Below are positions 26,328-36,800 of a stretch of DNA of 64,000 nucleotides, piece after piece. Position numbers and translations under genes: made by a program. The first letter of the stretch is position 1; each line of letters begins with the position of its first letter. Source of the DNA: an uncultured Alphaproteobacteria bacterium (GTDB lineage: Bacteria; Pseudomonadota; Alphaproteobacteria; Rhizobiales; Rhizobiaceae); NCBI GenBank assembly GCA_929200315.1, contig CAKMZB010000010.1:1-64000 (forward strand). The letters are read 5' to 3'. The notes below the pieces were generated by a model that did no database searches, was not told the DNA's origin, and worked only from the letters and a program-made list of their open reading frames with translations.

Positions 26328-26705
26328 CTAAAGCACCCCCTGTGCAAGGATCATCAAAGCACCTGATGCAACAATATAACCTGCATCAATGACAGTTGCC
26401 TTGCCCGATTTTTGGCCAAACAAGTCCATTCCAGCAACTATCAGAGCAACTGCCATGATGGCACCAATGGCAGTGAAGAGGGCTTCACCGGTCGCAGTTA
26501 TTCCAACGACGAGTGCCAATATCGCAAGACCCACAAATTGTATGATCATTGCGGTAAAGGGTGGTGACGCAGGCGGCTGGATATTGTGGCTGCCTTCCGC
26601 CCAGCTTTTGCCAAACATCTTCGGGCTAAACCAGATCATACCAAGGCCAAATGCTGCAATTGTGCCGACGACAACAGCCGTCCAGTTCATGAGCTCTATG
26701 TTCAT
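26328..26705 (-). CDS. DUF1761 membrane protein
   Basis: 125 residues from ATG 26705 (MNIELMNWTAVVVGTIAAFGLGMIWFS). Four transmembrane segments fill the protein, with the DUF1761 hallmark WFSPKMFGKSW after the first. The last helix is VASGALMILAQGVL. It is the third gene of an ArsR-SRPBCC-DUF1761 operon, 11 bases after the preceding stop. The function of the family is unknown. Confidence 0.75.
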   Translation of the reverse strand: MNIELMNWTAVVVGTIAAFGLGMIWFSPKMFGKSWAEGSHNIQPPASPPFTAMIIQFVGLAILALVVGITATGEALFTAIGAIMAVALIVAGMDLFGQKSGKATVIDAGYIVASGALMILAQGVL

Positions 26706-26716
26706 TTTGCTCTGCC

Positions 26717-27157
26717 TTATGCTGCTAGTGTTGCGTCCAAAGTTGCAAGGATGCCGCTCCACCCGCCTTTATGATTGTCACGCGCTTCAGCGTCTTTAAA
26801 CCGCACGTGGGTGAGCGTTACGTGGGTTCCCCGGTCTGCCGGGGCAAAAGTGAGCGTCACGGTGCTATCCTCAACGGAGTAGGGACTTTCCCAAGTAAAG
26901 ACGATGCGATCATGTGGACTAATCTCACGATAGGTTCCTGCAAGTGGAATTTCGTCTCCACCAGCAAGCATAGTGATCTCAAAGCGACCGCCCTCTTTGG
27001 GATCGTTTGATGCTTTGGGCACAGACATTCCAGCAGTCGGCATCATGAATTTCCGCAGCATGTCGGGGTCCAGCCAAGCGTTAAATACGTCTGCTTGGGC
27101 AGCCATAATCGTGCGTTCAACTGTCAGGTTCAGATCAGTCATCTTCATCGTCTCCAT
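26717..27157 (-). CDS. SRPBCC (AHSA1-type) domain protein
   Basis: 146 residues from ATG 27157, or 143 from an ATG at 27148. It has the SRPBCC/AHSA1 fold pattern: TVERTIMAAQADVFNAWLDPDMLRKFMMP, then GGRFEITMLAGGDEIPLAGTYREISPHDRIVFTWE (cited in part) and a C-terminal GGWSGILATLDATLAA helix. These hydrophobic-pocket proteins bind small lipophilic ligands. The start lies inside the end of the ArsR gene (23-base overlap), a standard arrangement for ArsR-SRPBCC pairs. Confidence 0.85.
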   Translation of the reverse strand: METMKMTDLNLTVERTIMAAQADVFNAWLDPDMLRKFMMPTAGMSVPKASNDPKEGGRFEITMLAGGDEIPLAGTYREISPHDRIVFTWESPYSVEDSTVTLTFAPADRGTHVTLTHVRFKDAEARDNHKGGWSGILATLDATLAA

Positions 27158-27482
27158 TTGTTATCAAGTCATCCAGCGCTTCCAATCTGAGATCCCAGAT
27201 TGAGCGCAGGTCGTTGAACCATTTGTCGATTTCAGAAAGCGGAGCCATTTGAACCTCGATGAGGTGTTCGCGCCAGTCGGTGCGTCGAACAACGAGGCCT
27301 GCCGTTTCGAGTACTTTGATGTGCTTCGAAACTGAGTTTAGGCTCATCTCAAATTGCGCGTGAATATCTGTCACACGCATCGGGCCGTTCTGAGCCAGCA
27401 ACGTCAAAATTGCGCGCCGCGTAGGATCGCTAGCAGCTTTGAGCAATTCGCTAAGGACGTTTGCTGTGGTTCGTTCAACCAT
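27135..27482 (-). CDS. ArsR-family transcriptional regulator
   Basis: 115 residues from ATG 27482. The winged helix is clear: LLKAASDPTRRAILTLLAQNG, then VTDIHAQFEMSLNSVSKHIKVLETAGLV and a wing at RRTDWREHLIEV. There are no Cys-rich metal-site motifs, so it is not a classical metal sensor. It resembles the SdpR-like group that pairs with SRPBCC proteins. It probably autoregulates its operon; the TGACATCAGTCA sequence just upstream (27503-27514) is a possible part of its operator. Confidence 0.85.
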   Translation of the reverse strand: MVERTTANVLSELLKAASDPTRRAILTLLAQNGPMRVTDIHAQFEMSLNSVSKHIKVLETAGLVVRRTDWREHLIEVQMAPLSEIDKWFNDLRSIWDLRLEALDDLITNGDDEDD

Positions 27483-27690
27483 ATGGGTGAATAACAGGGA
27501 GATATGACATCAGTCAACCATTAGGGTGATTGACAAGATTGTTAAAGCGGTCGGTGGAACCAGATGCCGCATTGGACGACCGCAGGGTGCTGCAGCTGTT
27601 GGGCAAAGTTTCCACCGTCAGAAGGCACCTGATACCGGGACAAGAAGGCCGCGGAGATGATCCGCAGCCCATTATTCTATTCTTTGTATT

Positions 27691-29883
27691 CTAAGCGGCT
27701 TTTGCCTGAGCCGCACCGCCGTAGAATGTCTCACCCTTGGCGGCCATGTCCTTGATGATCTGTGGCGGAGAGAAGTGGTCGCCATATTTGGCTGCGAGTT
27801 CTTCGGCGCGAGCCTTGAATTCGGCCAGCCCCTTCTGGTCGATGAAGGTGATCGGCCCGCCGGAATAGGGGGCAAAGCCGAAGCCGAGAATCGCACCGAC
27901 ATCCGCCTCACGCACATCCGTTACCACGCCTTCTTCCACGCAACGCGCGGCTTCCAGAGCGATGGTGTAGAGGTAGCGATCCATCACATCCTTGATGTCG
28001 ACCTCGTCCGCGTCTTGCTGCTGATAAAGCTCTTTAAGCTCCGGCCACAGATGCTTTTTGCCCGGCTTTTCCGGATACTCGTAAAAGCCCTTGCCGCCCT
28101 TGCGGCCCACGCGACCATTGTCTGTGACCATCGTGTTGACCAGTTTCACGTGGTCGGGATCGACGGCGTTTTCACCAAGGTCAGCAACGGTCTGCTTCAT
28201 GACTTTCTGAGACAGATCAATGGCGACCTCGTCGTTCAGCGCCAGTGGACCAACGGGCATGCCGGCCATCTTCGCACCGTTCTCGATCATTGGTGCAGGC
28301 ACGCCAGCAATCAGCATATTCCAGGCTTCCTGCATGTAACGCATGACGGCACGGTTCACGTAGAAGCCACGGGTGTCGTTGACCACGATCGGGGTCTTTT
28401 TGATCTTGGTGACGAAGTCGATGGCGGTGGCCAAAGCCTTGTCGCCCGTCTTTTCGCCCATGATGATCTCAACGAGCATCATCTTGTCGACCGGTGAGAA
28501 GAAGTGGATGCCAATGAAATTTTCGGCAGACTTTGCAGCCTCGGCCAGTTCTGTGATCGGAATGGTGGAGGTGTTGGAGGCGAAGACCGTGCCGTCTGGT
28601 GTCACGGCGTCGGTCGCTTCCGTGACCGTGCGCTTGACGTCCTTATCTTCAAACACGGCTTCCACGATCAGATCGCAATCCTTGAAGGCGTCGTAATCGG
28701 TGGTCGCGTTGATGAGGCCGAGCAGCGCTTCCTTCTTCTCCGGCGTGGAGCGCTTGCGCGAAATAGCCTTGTCGAGAAGATCGGCAGAATAGGACTTGCC
28801 CTTGTCAGCGGCTTCCTGGTCACGGTCGATCAACACGACTTCGAGACCGGCCTTTGCGGACACATAGGCAATGCCCGCACCCATGAAGCCCGCGCCAAGA
28901 ACGCCAACTTTCTTGATGTCGGTCTTCTCAACATCCGGGCGGCGGGCACCTTTGTTCAGGTCCTGCATGGACATGAAGAGCGTGCGGATCATCGCCTTGG
29001 CTTCCGGCGTCGTTAGCGTGTGGGTGAAGTAGCGGCTTTCCACCTCAAGCGCCCGATCCATGGGGAGCTGAATGCCCTCATAAACACAGCTCATGATGTT
29101 CAGCGCGTTGGGGTAGTTGGCATAGGTGTTTTTACGCAGCAGCGCGTTACCGGCAGACAGCATCTGCACGCCTGCGGGAGACCACAGGTTGAGCGGAGCC
29201 TTGTAGCCCTTCTGGTCCCAAGGCTGTTCAGCCTTCAAACCGTCCTTGATGAGCTGCTTTGCGGTTTCGATCAGCTTGTCAGCGGAGACAACCTCGTTGA
29301 CGAGGCCGAGCTGCTTGGCCTTTGCCGCGCGGTGGGTGGTGCCCTGAAGGAGCATCTGTACCGCATCCTGCGGGTTGACCATGCGGATGACACGCTGCGT
29401 ACCGCCACCACCGGGCAGAAGGCCGACTTTCACTTCCGGCAGACCAATTGCTGCATCTTCGGAGGCGACGCGGGCGTGGCAGGCAAGCGGAATTTCAAAA
29501 CAACCGCCAAGCGCGGTACCGTTGATGGCCGCGACCCAGGGTTTGCCGGAAGTTTCCAGCGCGCGGAGGTTCTGGTTGAGCTGGTAGGAGCTTTCAAACA
29601 GGTCTTTTGCGGCCTGTTCGGGATCCTTGTTTTTTGCTTCGGCATAATTGTCGAGCAGCGCTTCCAGCATGGAAAGGTCAGCACCAGCACCGAAGGCCTT
29701 CTTGCCGGATGCGATGACGGCACCCTTGATGTTCTCGTCTTCGGTGACGTGCTCGACGATGGCCTTGAATTCAGGACCAACCTGCGCGTCGATGACGTTC
29801 ATCGAGCGACCGGGCATGTCCCAGGTGATGAGAGCGATGCCGTCGGAATCCGTTTCGACGGTGAAGTTTGTATAGTCAGCCAT
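27691..29883 (-). CDS. fadJ: Multifunctional enoyl-CoA hydratase / 3-hydroxyacyl-CoA dehydrogenase
   Basis: 730 residues from ATG 29883. The N-terminal crotonase domain (residues 1-200) has GKKAFGAGADLSML and an oxyanion-hole region INGTALGGCFEIPLACHARVA. The central Rossmann domain (about 325-500) begins VGVLGAGFMGAGIAYVSAKAG. The C-terminal 3-hydroxyacyl-CoA dehydrogenase domain contains NDTRGFYVNRAVMRYMQEA. It carries out hydration and NAD-dependent oxidation in fatty-acid beta-oxidation. It is clustered with thiolase, thioesterase and acyl-CoA dehydrogenase genes in the same direction. Confidence 0.93.
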   Translation of the reverse strand: MADYTNFTVETDSDGIALITWDMPGRSMNVIDAQVGPEFKAIVEHVTEDENIKGAVIASGKKAFGAGADLSMLEALLDNYAEAKNKDPEQAAKDLFESSYQLNQNLRALETSGKPWVAAINGTALGGCFEIPLACHARVASEDAAIGLPEVKVGLLPGGGGTQRVIRMVNPQDAVQMLLQGTTHRAAKAKQLGLVNEVVSADKLIETAKQLIKDGLKAEQPWDQKGYKAPLNLWSPAGVQMLSAGNALLRKNTYANYPNALNIMSCVYEGIQLPMDRALEVESRYFTHTLTTPEAKAMIRTLFMSMQDLNKGARRPDVEKTDIKKVGVLGAGFMGAGIAYVSAKAGLEVVLIDRDQEAADKGKSYSADLLDKAISRKRSTPEKKEALLGLINATTDYDAFKDCDLIVEAVFEDKDVKRTVTEATDAVTPDGTVFASNTSTIPITELAEAAKSAENFIGIHFFSPVDKMMLVEIIMGEKTGDKALATAIDFVTKIKKTPIVVNDTRGFYVNRAVMRYMQEAWNMLIAGVPAPMIENGAKMAGMPVGPLALNDEVAIDLSQKVMKQTVADLGENAVDPDHVKLVNTMVTDNGRVGRKGGKGFYEYPEKPGKKHLWPELKELYQQQDADEVDIKDVMDRYLYTIALEAARCVEEGVVTDVREADVGAILGFGFAPYSGGPITFIDQKGLAEFKARAEELAAKYGDHFSPPQIIKDMAAKGETFYGGAAQAKAA

Positions 29884-29944
29884 CTTGGCTCCTTACGCGG
29901 TTCTTGAGAGACATTTCGGCCTCTATTCTTGTGCCTTGGCGGAT

Positions 29945-31153
29945 CTAGACCCGCTCGATGATCGTCGCCGTGCCCATGCCTGCGCCAATGCACAGCGTAA
30001 CAAGCGCGGTGTTGAGATCGCGGCGCTCCAGCTCATCCAGCACGGTACCAAGGATCATTGCACCGGTTGCACCGAGCGGGTGACCCATGGCGATGGCACC
30101 GCCATTCACGTTGATCTTGTCGTGGGGAATGTCGAAGGCCTGCATGTAGCGCAGCACGACGGAGGCGAAGGCCTCGTTCAATTCGAAGAGGTCAATGTCA
30201 TCGGGCGTCATGCCGGAGCGTTCAAAGAGCTTCTGCGTCACATCCACCGGGCCGGTGAGCATGATGGCAGGTTCGGAGCCGATATTGGTGAAGGCGCGGA
30301 TTTTGGCGCGGGGCTTCAAACCAAGCTTCCGCCCGCCTTCTTCGGAACCGAGCAGCACGGCAGCGGACCCGTCCACGATACCGGAGGAATTACCGGCGTG
30401 GTGGACGTGGTTCATCATTTCGATTTCAGGGTAGCGCTGGGTAGCAACCGCATCAAAGCCACCCATTTCACCCATCATGGTGAAAGCCGGGTTGAGGGAC
30501 GCCAAGGACTGCATGTCGGTTGTCGGGCGCATGTGCTCGTCATGATCGAGCAGCGTGATGCCGTTGATATCTTTGACCGATGCGATGGAATTCTTGAAGT
30601 AACCGTTCTCCCAAGCATGGCCCGCGCGCTTCTGGCTTTCCACGGCATAGGCATCGACATCGTCACGGGAGAAACCGTGTTTGGTGGCGATGATATCTGC
30701 GGAAATACCCTGCGGTACGAAGTAGTGCGGGACAGCGATGCCCGGGTCCATCGGCCAGGCGTTGCCCGCGGCGCCGATGCCAACGCGGGACATGCTCTCA
30801 ACGCCACCGCCAATGGCGATATCATCAGCGCCGGACATGATCTTGGAGGCCGCGAAGTTCACGGAATCGAGGCCGGAGGCACAGTAGCGGTTGAGCTGAA
30901 CGCCGGCGACGCTTTCGTCATAGCCGGCTTCCAGAATGGCGGTGCGGGTGACGTCACCACCCGCTTCTTTGACCGGGTCAACACAGCCAAAGATCACATC
31001 GTCCACCAGCTTTGTGTCGAGTTCATTGCGGTCGCGCAGGGACTCAAGCACGCCAGCGGCCAGGCGATTGGTCGGCACGGTGTGGAGTGAGCCGTCTTTC
31101 TTGCCCTTGCCGCGCGGTGTGCGCACGTGATCATAGATAAATGCTTCGGCCAT
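29945..31153 (-). CDS. fadA: Acetyl-CoA C-acyltransferase (thiolase)
   Basis: 402 residues from ATG 31153. Nucleophile Cys91 lies in [13 protein letters not shown]; the second active-site region is [15 protein letters not shown] and the C-terminal Cys is in [17 protein letters not shown]. It cleaves 3-ketoacyl-CoA in the last step of beta-oxidation, as partner of the FadJ-like protein 61 bases downstream. FadA versus FadI naming cannot be settled by eye. Confidence 0.92.
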   Translation of the reverse strand: MAEAFIYDHVRTPRGKGKKDGSLHTVPTNRLAAGVLESLRDRNELDTKLVDDVIFGCVDPVKEAGGDVTRTAILEAGYDESVAGVQLNRYCASGLDSVNFAASKIMSGADDIAIGGGVESMSRVGIGAAGNAWPMDPGIAVPHYFVPQGISADIIATKHGFSRDDVDAYAVESQKRAGHAWENGYFKNSIASVKDINGITLLDHDEHMRPTTDMQSLASLNPAFTMMGEMGGFDAVATQRYPEIEMMNHVHHAGNSSGIVDGSAAVLLGSEEGGRKLGLKPRAKIRAFTNIGSEPAIMLTGPVDVTQKLFERSGMTPDDIDLFELNEAFASVVLRYMQAFDIPHDKINVNGGAIAMGHPLGATGAMILGTVLDELERRDLNTALVTLCIGAGMGTATIIERV

Positions 31154-31274
31154 GGTTTCCTCCTAAGCCTGTGCCGTTTCCGGCTTTGTGTTCATTGTCT
31201 TTTCAGTTGGGGTGCGAACCTCGCCGCGCCAACTGCCGATTTGAAAAATGCAGCGTTGCATGCGCCCGATTTGC

Positions 31275-31739
31275 TCATTCAGTCATATCCTTGACAGGAA
31301 ATTGCAGACCGGTGAAAGGCCGCAATTTCATGGAACCGGCAGCGCGGGCTGCCAACTCGCCGTCGCTTCGAAAGAGCCGTGCCTCGGCAAAGGCGACGGC
31401 CTTTCCCGCTCGAATGATGTTGGCTTCAACTTCAATCCGCTCGAGCGGAACGGCGGTGAAGAAATGGGTTTGCAGGTCTATGGACGCAGGCGCAAATTTT
31501 CCGCCAAGGGCGAAAAATGTAAGCATACCCATCGTATCATCCATCATGGCAGCCATGAAGCCACCCTGCACCGTGCCACCGAAATTGCACATATCAGCAT
31601 TGGGTTTGAAGGAGACACGAACGCGGCGCTCATCGGGCCAATAGTCAATGATCTCCATGCCCATCCAGGCCTGTGATGGCGGATGGGCCGGGAGTGATAA
31701 CTCAGGCAACGGGTCAGCATGGCTCTTAAAGGCGCTCAT
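31275..31739 (-). CDS. PaaI-type hotdog thioesterase
   Basis: 154 residues from ATG 31739. It has the hotdog-fold signature NFGGTVQGGFMAAMMDDTMGML, with a Gly/Asp arrangement typical of PaaI/YbgC-like acyl-CoA thioesterases, then SIDLQTHFFTAVPLERIEVEANIIR. It probably hydrolyses acyl-CoA in the cytoplasm. Its position between thiolase and acyl-CoA dehydrogenase genes supports a role in beta-oxidation, perhaps releasing CoA from stalled intermediates. Confidence 0.8.
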   Translation of the reverse strand: MSAFKSHADPLPELSLPAHPPSQAWMGMEIIDYWPDERRVRVSFKPNADMCNFGGTVQGGFMAAMMDDTMGMLTFFALGGKFAPASIDLQTHFFTAVPLERIEVEANIIRAGKAVAFAEARLFRSDGELAARAAGSMKLRPFTGLQFPVKDMTE

Positions 31740-31775
31740 TCATCTTCTTTCAGAAAGTCGCTTCATCATAGCCTT

Positions 31776-33584
31776 CTAGAAAGCCTCTGCCGGAAGCTCC
31801 ATCATCGTCGCGCAACCGGTCCGGATGCGGGCAAGAAGCGTGGTGTGCTCGGGCATCATGCGTTCGGCGAAGAAACGGCCGGTCACGAGTTTGCGCTCGA
31901 GAAACTCGGTTTGCCCGACTGCACCGTCCTTTAGTTTATCCTGTGCGGCTTTCGCCATCAGGCCCCACATGTGAGCGAAGCAAACGAGGCCGAAGAGATG
32001 GAGATAGTCAGTGGATGCCCCACCGGCTTCATCCGGGTTCTTCATGGCGTTCTGCATCAACCACATTGTGGCGGTCTGGAGTGAGGTTAGAGCTGCCGAA
32101 AGCGGTTCGATGAAAGGTTTCATCGCCTCATCGTCTTTGTGGGCAGAGCAGAATTTGCCGACTTCCTTAAAATAGGCCTGCACGGCACGGCCCTGTTTGC
32201 TCGGCAGCTTGCGGCCAACGAGATCCAACGCCTGGATGCCGTTGGCACCCTCATAGATCATGGCAATACGCGCATCGCGCACGAACTGCTCGACGCCCTG
32301 GTCCTTTGTGTAACCCGTGCCGCCGAAGACCTGCTGAGCCATTACGGTGTTGTCGAAGCCCTTGTCGGTAACGAAGGCCTTGATGATTGGGGTTAGCAGA
32401 CCCATCACGTCGTCGGCTGCTTCCTTCTCCTCGGCATTGTCAGAGCGGTGGTGAATGTCACCTTTCAGAGCCGTCCACATGGTGAGAGCTCGCGCGGCTT
32501 CATTGAAGGAGCGGATGGTCATCAGCACACGCCGAATGTCCGGGTGGACGATAATCGGGTCGGCCTTCAGATCGGGGAATTTGGTGCCCGAGATGGAGCG
32601 ACCCTGGATGCGATCACGCGCCCAGTCAGCGGCATTCTGGTAAGCGACTTCCGACTGTGCCAGGCCCTGCACGCCAACACCGAGGCGGGCTTCGTTCATC
32701 ATCACGAACATGGCCTTCAGCCCACGGTTTTCTTCGCCAACCAGATAGGCCGTCGCATCCTCGTAATTCATCACGCAGGTGGCGTTGCCGTTGATACCCA
32801 TCTTGTGTTCCAGCGAGCCAACCGAAAGGCGGTTGCGCTCACCGGGATTACCATCATCGTCAAGGATGAACTTCGGGCAAATGAAGAGCGAAATGCCGTC
32901 CACACCTTCCGGCGCGCCTTCGATGCGGGCGAGCACAAGGTGGATGATGTTGGAGGACATTGGGTGTTCGCCAGCCGAGATCCAGATTTTCTGACCTGTG
33001 ATCGCGAACGTGCCGTCATCGTTGCGCCCGGCGCGGGTGCGCATCATGCCAAGGTCCGTGCCGCAATGAGGCTCGGTGAGGTTCATGGTGCCGGACCATT
33101 CACCAGACAGCATTTTGGGCACATAAGCCGCCTTCTGCTCGTCGGAAGCGTGTTCGACAAGAGCAGCGGCAGCACCGGCTGTAAGGCCTGGATACATGCC
33201 GAAAGCCATGTTGGCGGAGGCGACATATTCCTGCACGGCCGCGTTAAGGGCGGTCGGCAGGTTCTGGCCACCAAATTCTTCCGGGAAGGGCAGGGCGCCC
33301 CAGCCATTTTCGCTATATTGGTCGTAAGCTTCCTTAAAGCCGGTGGGCACTTTGACCGTGTTGTCAAAGCCTTCACCTTCTATCCAGGTGCAACCTTCTT
33401 TGTCGCCAACTTCATTGAGCGGTTGGAGAACTTCTTCAGCAAGCTTGCCGGCTTCACTGAGGATTGCTTCCACCATGTCGGGTGAAGCGTCCTCAAAACC
33501 AGGCAAGTTGTTATAGCGTTGGATGTTCAGCACATCGTTGAGAATAAAGAGGGAATCCTCAACCGGAGCGCGATAGGTTGGCAT
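31776..33584 (-). CDS. Acyl-CoA dehydrogenase (long, FadE-like)
   Basis: 602 residues from ATG 33584, with a GGGAGACACATAA leader. It has a short N-terminal extension, an acyl-CoA dehydrogenase N domain, a middle domain with [19 protein letters not shown], a FAD-binding C domain ([29 protein letters not shown], cited in part) including the catalytic-glutamate region [11 protein letters not shown], and a C-terminal extra helical domain. It carries out the first oxidation of beta-oxidation. A 14-bp perfect palindrome lies 109 bases upstream and is a candidate operator. Confidence 0.92.
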   Translation of the reverse strand: MPTYRAPVEDSLFILNDVLNIQRYNNLPGFEDASPDMVEAILSEAGKLAEEVLQPLNEVGDKEGCTWIEGEGFDNTVKVPTGFKEAYDQYSENGWGALPFPEEFGGQNLPTALNAAVQEYVASANMAFGMYPGLTAGAAAALVEHASDEQKAAYVPKMLSGEWSGTMNLTEPHCGTDLGMMRTRAGRNDDGTFAITGQKIWISAGEHPMSSNIIHLVLARIEGAPEGVDGISLFICPKFILDDDGNPGERNRLSVGSLEHKMGINGNATCVMNYEDATAYLVGEENRGLKAMFVMMNEARLGVGVQGLAQSEVAYQNAADWARDRIQGRSISGTKFPDLKADPIIVHPDIRRVLMTIRSFNEAARALTMWTALKGDIHHRSDNAEEKEAADDVMGLLTPIIKAFVTDKGFDNTVMAQQVFGGTGYTKDQGVEQFVRDARIAMIYEGANGIQALDLVGRKLPSKQGRAVQAYFKEVGKFCSAHKDDEAMKPFIEPLSAALTSLQTATMWLMQNAMKNPDEAGGASTDYLHLFGLVCFAHMWGLMAKAAQDKLKDGAVGQTEFLERKLVTGRFFAERMMPEHTTLLARIRTGCATMMELPAEAF

Positions 33585-33692
33585 TTATGTGTCTCCCTGA
33601 AGCCTTTGCGGCACGGCACTTGGTTTGATCCTCAGACATAATGGTAAGGCAAGCGGTTCTCGCCGCACTCATTTCGATCCAGGACCAGATTC

Positions 33693-33706
33693 TTACGTTA
33701 ACGTAA
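33693..33706. promoter_or_regulatory. Perfect palindrome upstream of acyl-CoA dehydrogenase
   Basis: TTACGTTAACGTAA is a perfect 14-bp palindrome, followed by a partial repeat AGTTAACGC. It resembles, from memory, the ACGT-containing operators of LiuR-type MerR regulators of acyl-CoA catabolism in proteobacteria. It lies between the divergent acyl-CoA dehydrogenase and PodJ-like genes; its placement suits the former. Confidence 0.45.
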
Positions 33707-33870
33707 AAGTTAACGCAAAATCTACTGCTGAGTCAACCCACCAAGCGGCGTTTCGGTTGCCTTTTAAGGAGCGGCGTTAACCATTTGTTTACCATAGATC
33801 TTAAACAATAGCGTGAACTAAAGCCCCTGTTGCGTGTCGTGGCGGGCGAGCCGAAACGGAATGAGTAGAG

Positions 33871-36800
33871 ATGTCAGCCGCCGCTTTTCCCCTGCCGTCC
33901 CAGAACCGCGATGCGTTGCGGGTTGAAAATCTGCGCCGTGCCATCTCATCCATTGAGAGCCGCCTCGGCGGCCTCAACAACGAACGTACACCTGATACGC
34001 CGATTTCGGCGCCAGCAATGCGTGCCTTTGGTGCAATGCCGGACCAGAACATTCGTGCTGATGATTCCGTTGGTCGTATCGCCCGGCAGATGGAAGGTCT
34101 GCGCAGGGAGCTGGCCGAGTTGCGCGCTGACAAACAGAGCGTTGGGCACGGCATTGGCCCGGCCGCCTTCAACAAGGCCGTGTTCCAGCTTCAGCAGGGC
34201 ATGGATGATGCAGCGGTTCGTGACGAGCGCCACCAGAGCCTCATCGCCACACGCCTTGAGCGTCTTGGTGAAAGCCTAGCCGAAGTGGAGACTGCAGCCT
34301 TCAATTCGAGCCAACGGCAGGAGAAGGTCTTCTCCGACAAACTCGACGATATACGCCAGACCGTTGGCGACTTGCCCGGAGCGCTTTCTCTCAATCGCCT
34401 GGAAGAGCGGCTGGAACATGTCCAAGGCAAGATCGATCAGCTTACTAAGGCCGCTGATGCCTCTATCATCGCTCAGCAGCGAATGATCGAAGCGCGCGAA
34501 AACGCCGTGGCTCGCGAAGATCTGACGCAGATTGAGACCCGCCTCGATGAGATCGCCCGCGCGGTCATTGCTGCATCCAGCGCCGGTTCGTTCGATGAGA
34601 CCCCGCCCCAGATCGATCTTCCTGGTATCGACCGGATCGAAGCTCAGGTCGCGGAGTTGTCGCGCACGGTGGACCGCATTGCCGACGTGCAAGACGAGGG
34701 TCTTGGTCATCGCCTGCCGGATCTTGGCGGTCTGGAGGGTCAGCTTGCCAAACTTTCTTCGCGTCTTGAAAGCTTCTCCGTCCAGCAGACTGAAAACGAC
34801 ACTCTTTCCCAGATCGAGCAGCAGATCCAGGCGCTTGCCGGCCGCGTTGAAACACGGCCCAACGATGCGCTGAATGCGATTGAAAAGAAGATGGGTGAGC
34901 TTGCCCGTTCGGTGGAAAAAGTTACCAGCGTCCCGGCTGCCACTCCCGATCTTGGCCATCTCGATAAGCGGTTGGCGGATGTGACAAGGGCGTTGGCTAC
35001 TTCGCAACCTTCTGCGGACCCAGTCCAGATGCAGGCCTTCCTTTCCCAGATCGAGGGTGAGTTTGCCCGCACCGCTTCCGCGACTGCAGTCGAGGCTGCG
35101 CAGGCAGCAGCCGAGCGCGTGCTCGCCACTCGCAGCGGCGATCAGACGCTTCAGGCGCTGTCTGAAGATCTGAAAATTCTGCGCCACCTGGCCGAAAACG
35201 ACAGTCATCAGACGGTGCAGATCACCCGTACACTTCAAGCCCTGGCTGACCGTCTGGAGAACTTTGAGGTAGCACCAGCGCCGATTTCCTACGACGTCGA
35301 AGAGCTGAACAGGCCTCATGAGCTCGAGACGGCCCCGCTGGAAGAAGCGGTTCATGTGGATGACCCGGTGGATGATGCCATCGCCCAGGCAAACGCCGTG
35401 CGTGAAGCTGCGCAGCTCGATACTGCCGAACTCAACGGCGATCTCAGCACCGTGGAGGAGCTTGAGGAAGCTTTCCGCAATGAAGAACTGCTCGAACCTG
35501 GCACTGTTCCTGCCGACGTATTGGACGATGCCGAAGAGCCGGAGATGGAACCGGCTCCCGATATCAAGTCCGACGCTGTCGCAGCCGCTCGCAGGGCGCT
35601 TCAGGCCACGAGTGATGAAGTTGCAGCCATCGACGAGAATGAAGCCCGCGCACCCCGCAATCGTCGCGAACGACGCGCAGCAAAGGCTGCGACAAAGGTT
35701 AAGGGCCGCTCCACCTGGCACCGCCCGATCCTGGTGGCCGCTGCCGCAGTACTTCTCGCCTTGTCAGCCTATCAGGGGTATCAGCTCGTGGAAGGAGCCG
35801 ACCCACGCCACGCGGCAATTGAAGAAACATCGGTCAGAATCATGACCATAAAGGATGAGGCCCGGCCGGGCGTTTCATTGGACGATCAGGCGCCGGTGGC
35901 GGAAAACATACCCGCCAGCGATCCAGCGCCGATCAGTGTCAGCACGCCGTCCCGCGCCCCACAGGTCACGCCGGCGGATGTCCCTGCAATTTCAAACACC
36001 GACAACATCGTCACTGGGGCGATTCAGCGCGAGACGTTCGACCTTCCTGCCTCCATCGGCACTGCGACGTTCGTTGCCGCTGCCAATGCCGGTAACCCGA
36101 GCGCGCTCTATGAGCTTGGCACTCGCTACTCCAACGGCGAAGGGGTGGAGAAAAATCTGAAAGAAGCCGCCAAGTGGATGCAGAAGGCCGCCGAAGCCGG
36201 TTTCGCTCCGGCACAATATTCTTACGGCTCAATGTTGCAGAAGGGTCTTGGCGTCGAGACTGATCTTCCGGCGGCGGCCCGGTGGTATGGTCGTGCCTCG
36301 CAGCAGGGCAACGCCCGCGCGATCCACAACCTCGCCTTCCTCGCAGTGCGTTCCGCGCGCAAGGATGTGCCTGAGGACATGGAAAAGGCTGTTGCATGGT
36401 TTAACGAGGCAGCAAATTTTGGCCTGAAGGACAGCCAGTTCAATCTAGGTATTGTCCATGGCCGCGGCATTGGTGGTGTTGAGAAAAATCCAGTTGAAGC
36501 CTACAAATGGTTTGCCATCGCAGCCAAGAGCGGCGATCAAAAAGCCATTGATAGACGTGATGAAATCAAAGCTGACCTCACCGCAGAGCAGTTGAAGGCG
36601 GCGCAGGCGGAAGTTGATGTCTGGGCGGCACAACCTCTGAACGAAGAGGCCAATTCCATCGCCATTCCTGATGCCTGGAGGGGGGCGGCGAGTGCTGAGA
36701 CCACCCTTGAGCCGGATGTTGTGAAAGAGGTTCAGGTCATTCTCAACAACAAGGGCTTTTTAGTTGGCGCCCCTGACGGTGTTATGGGTGAGCGGACGCT

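Noticed and set aside
26079-26366. 95-codon plus-strand frame between the S24 repressor and DUF1761 genes
   Set aside because: No ribosome-binding site, motif or plausible composition; overlaps the end of the DUF1761 gene.
27541-27690. Possible resolvase-like fragment between the ArsR and fadJ genes
   Set aside because: Short, no frame gives a convincing alignment by eye; left unassigned.
32448-33485. 345-codon plus-strand frame opposite acyl-CoA dehydrogenase
   Set aside because: Shadow of a well-conserved gene; His/Gly-rich artefact translation.
34276-35721. 481-codon minus-strand frame opposite the PodJ-like gene
   Set aside because: Antisense to a coiled-coil gene with strong codon bias; no motif or start signal.
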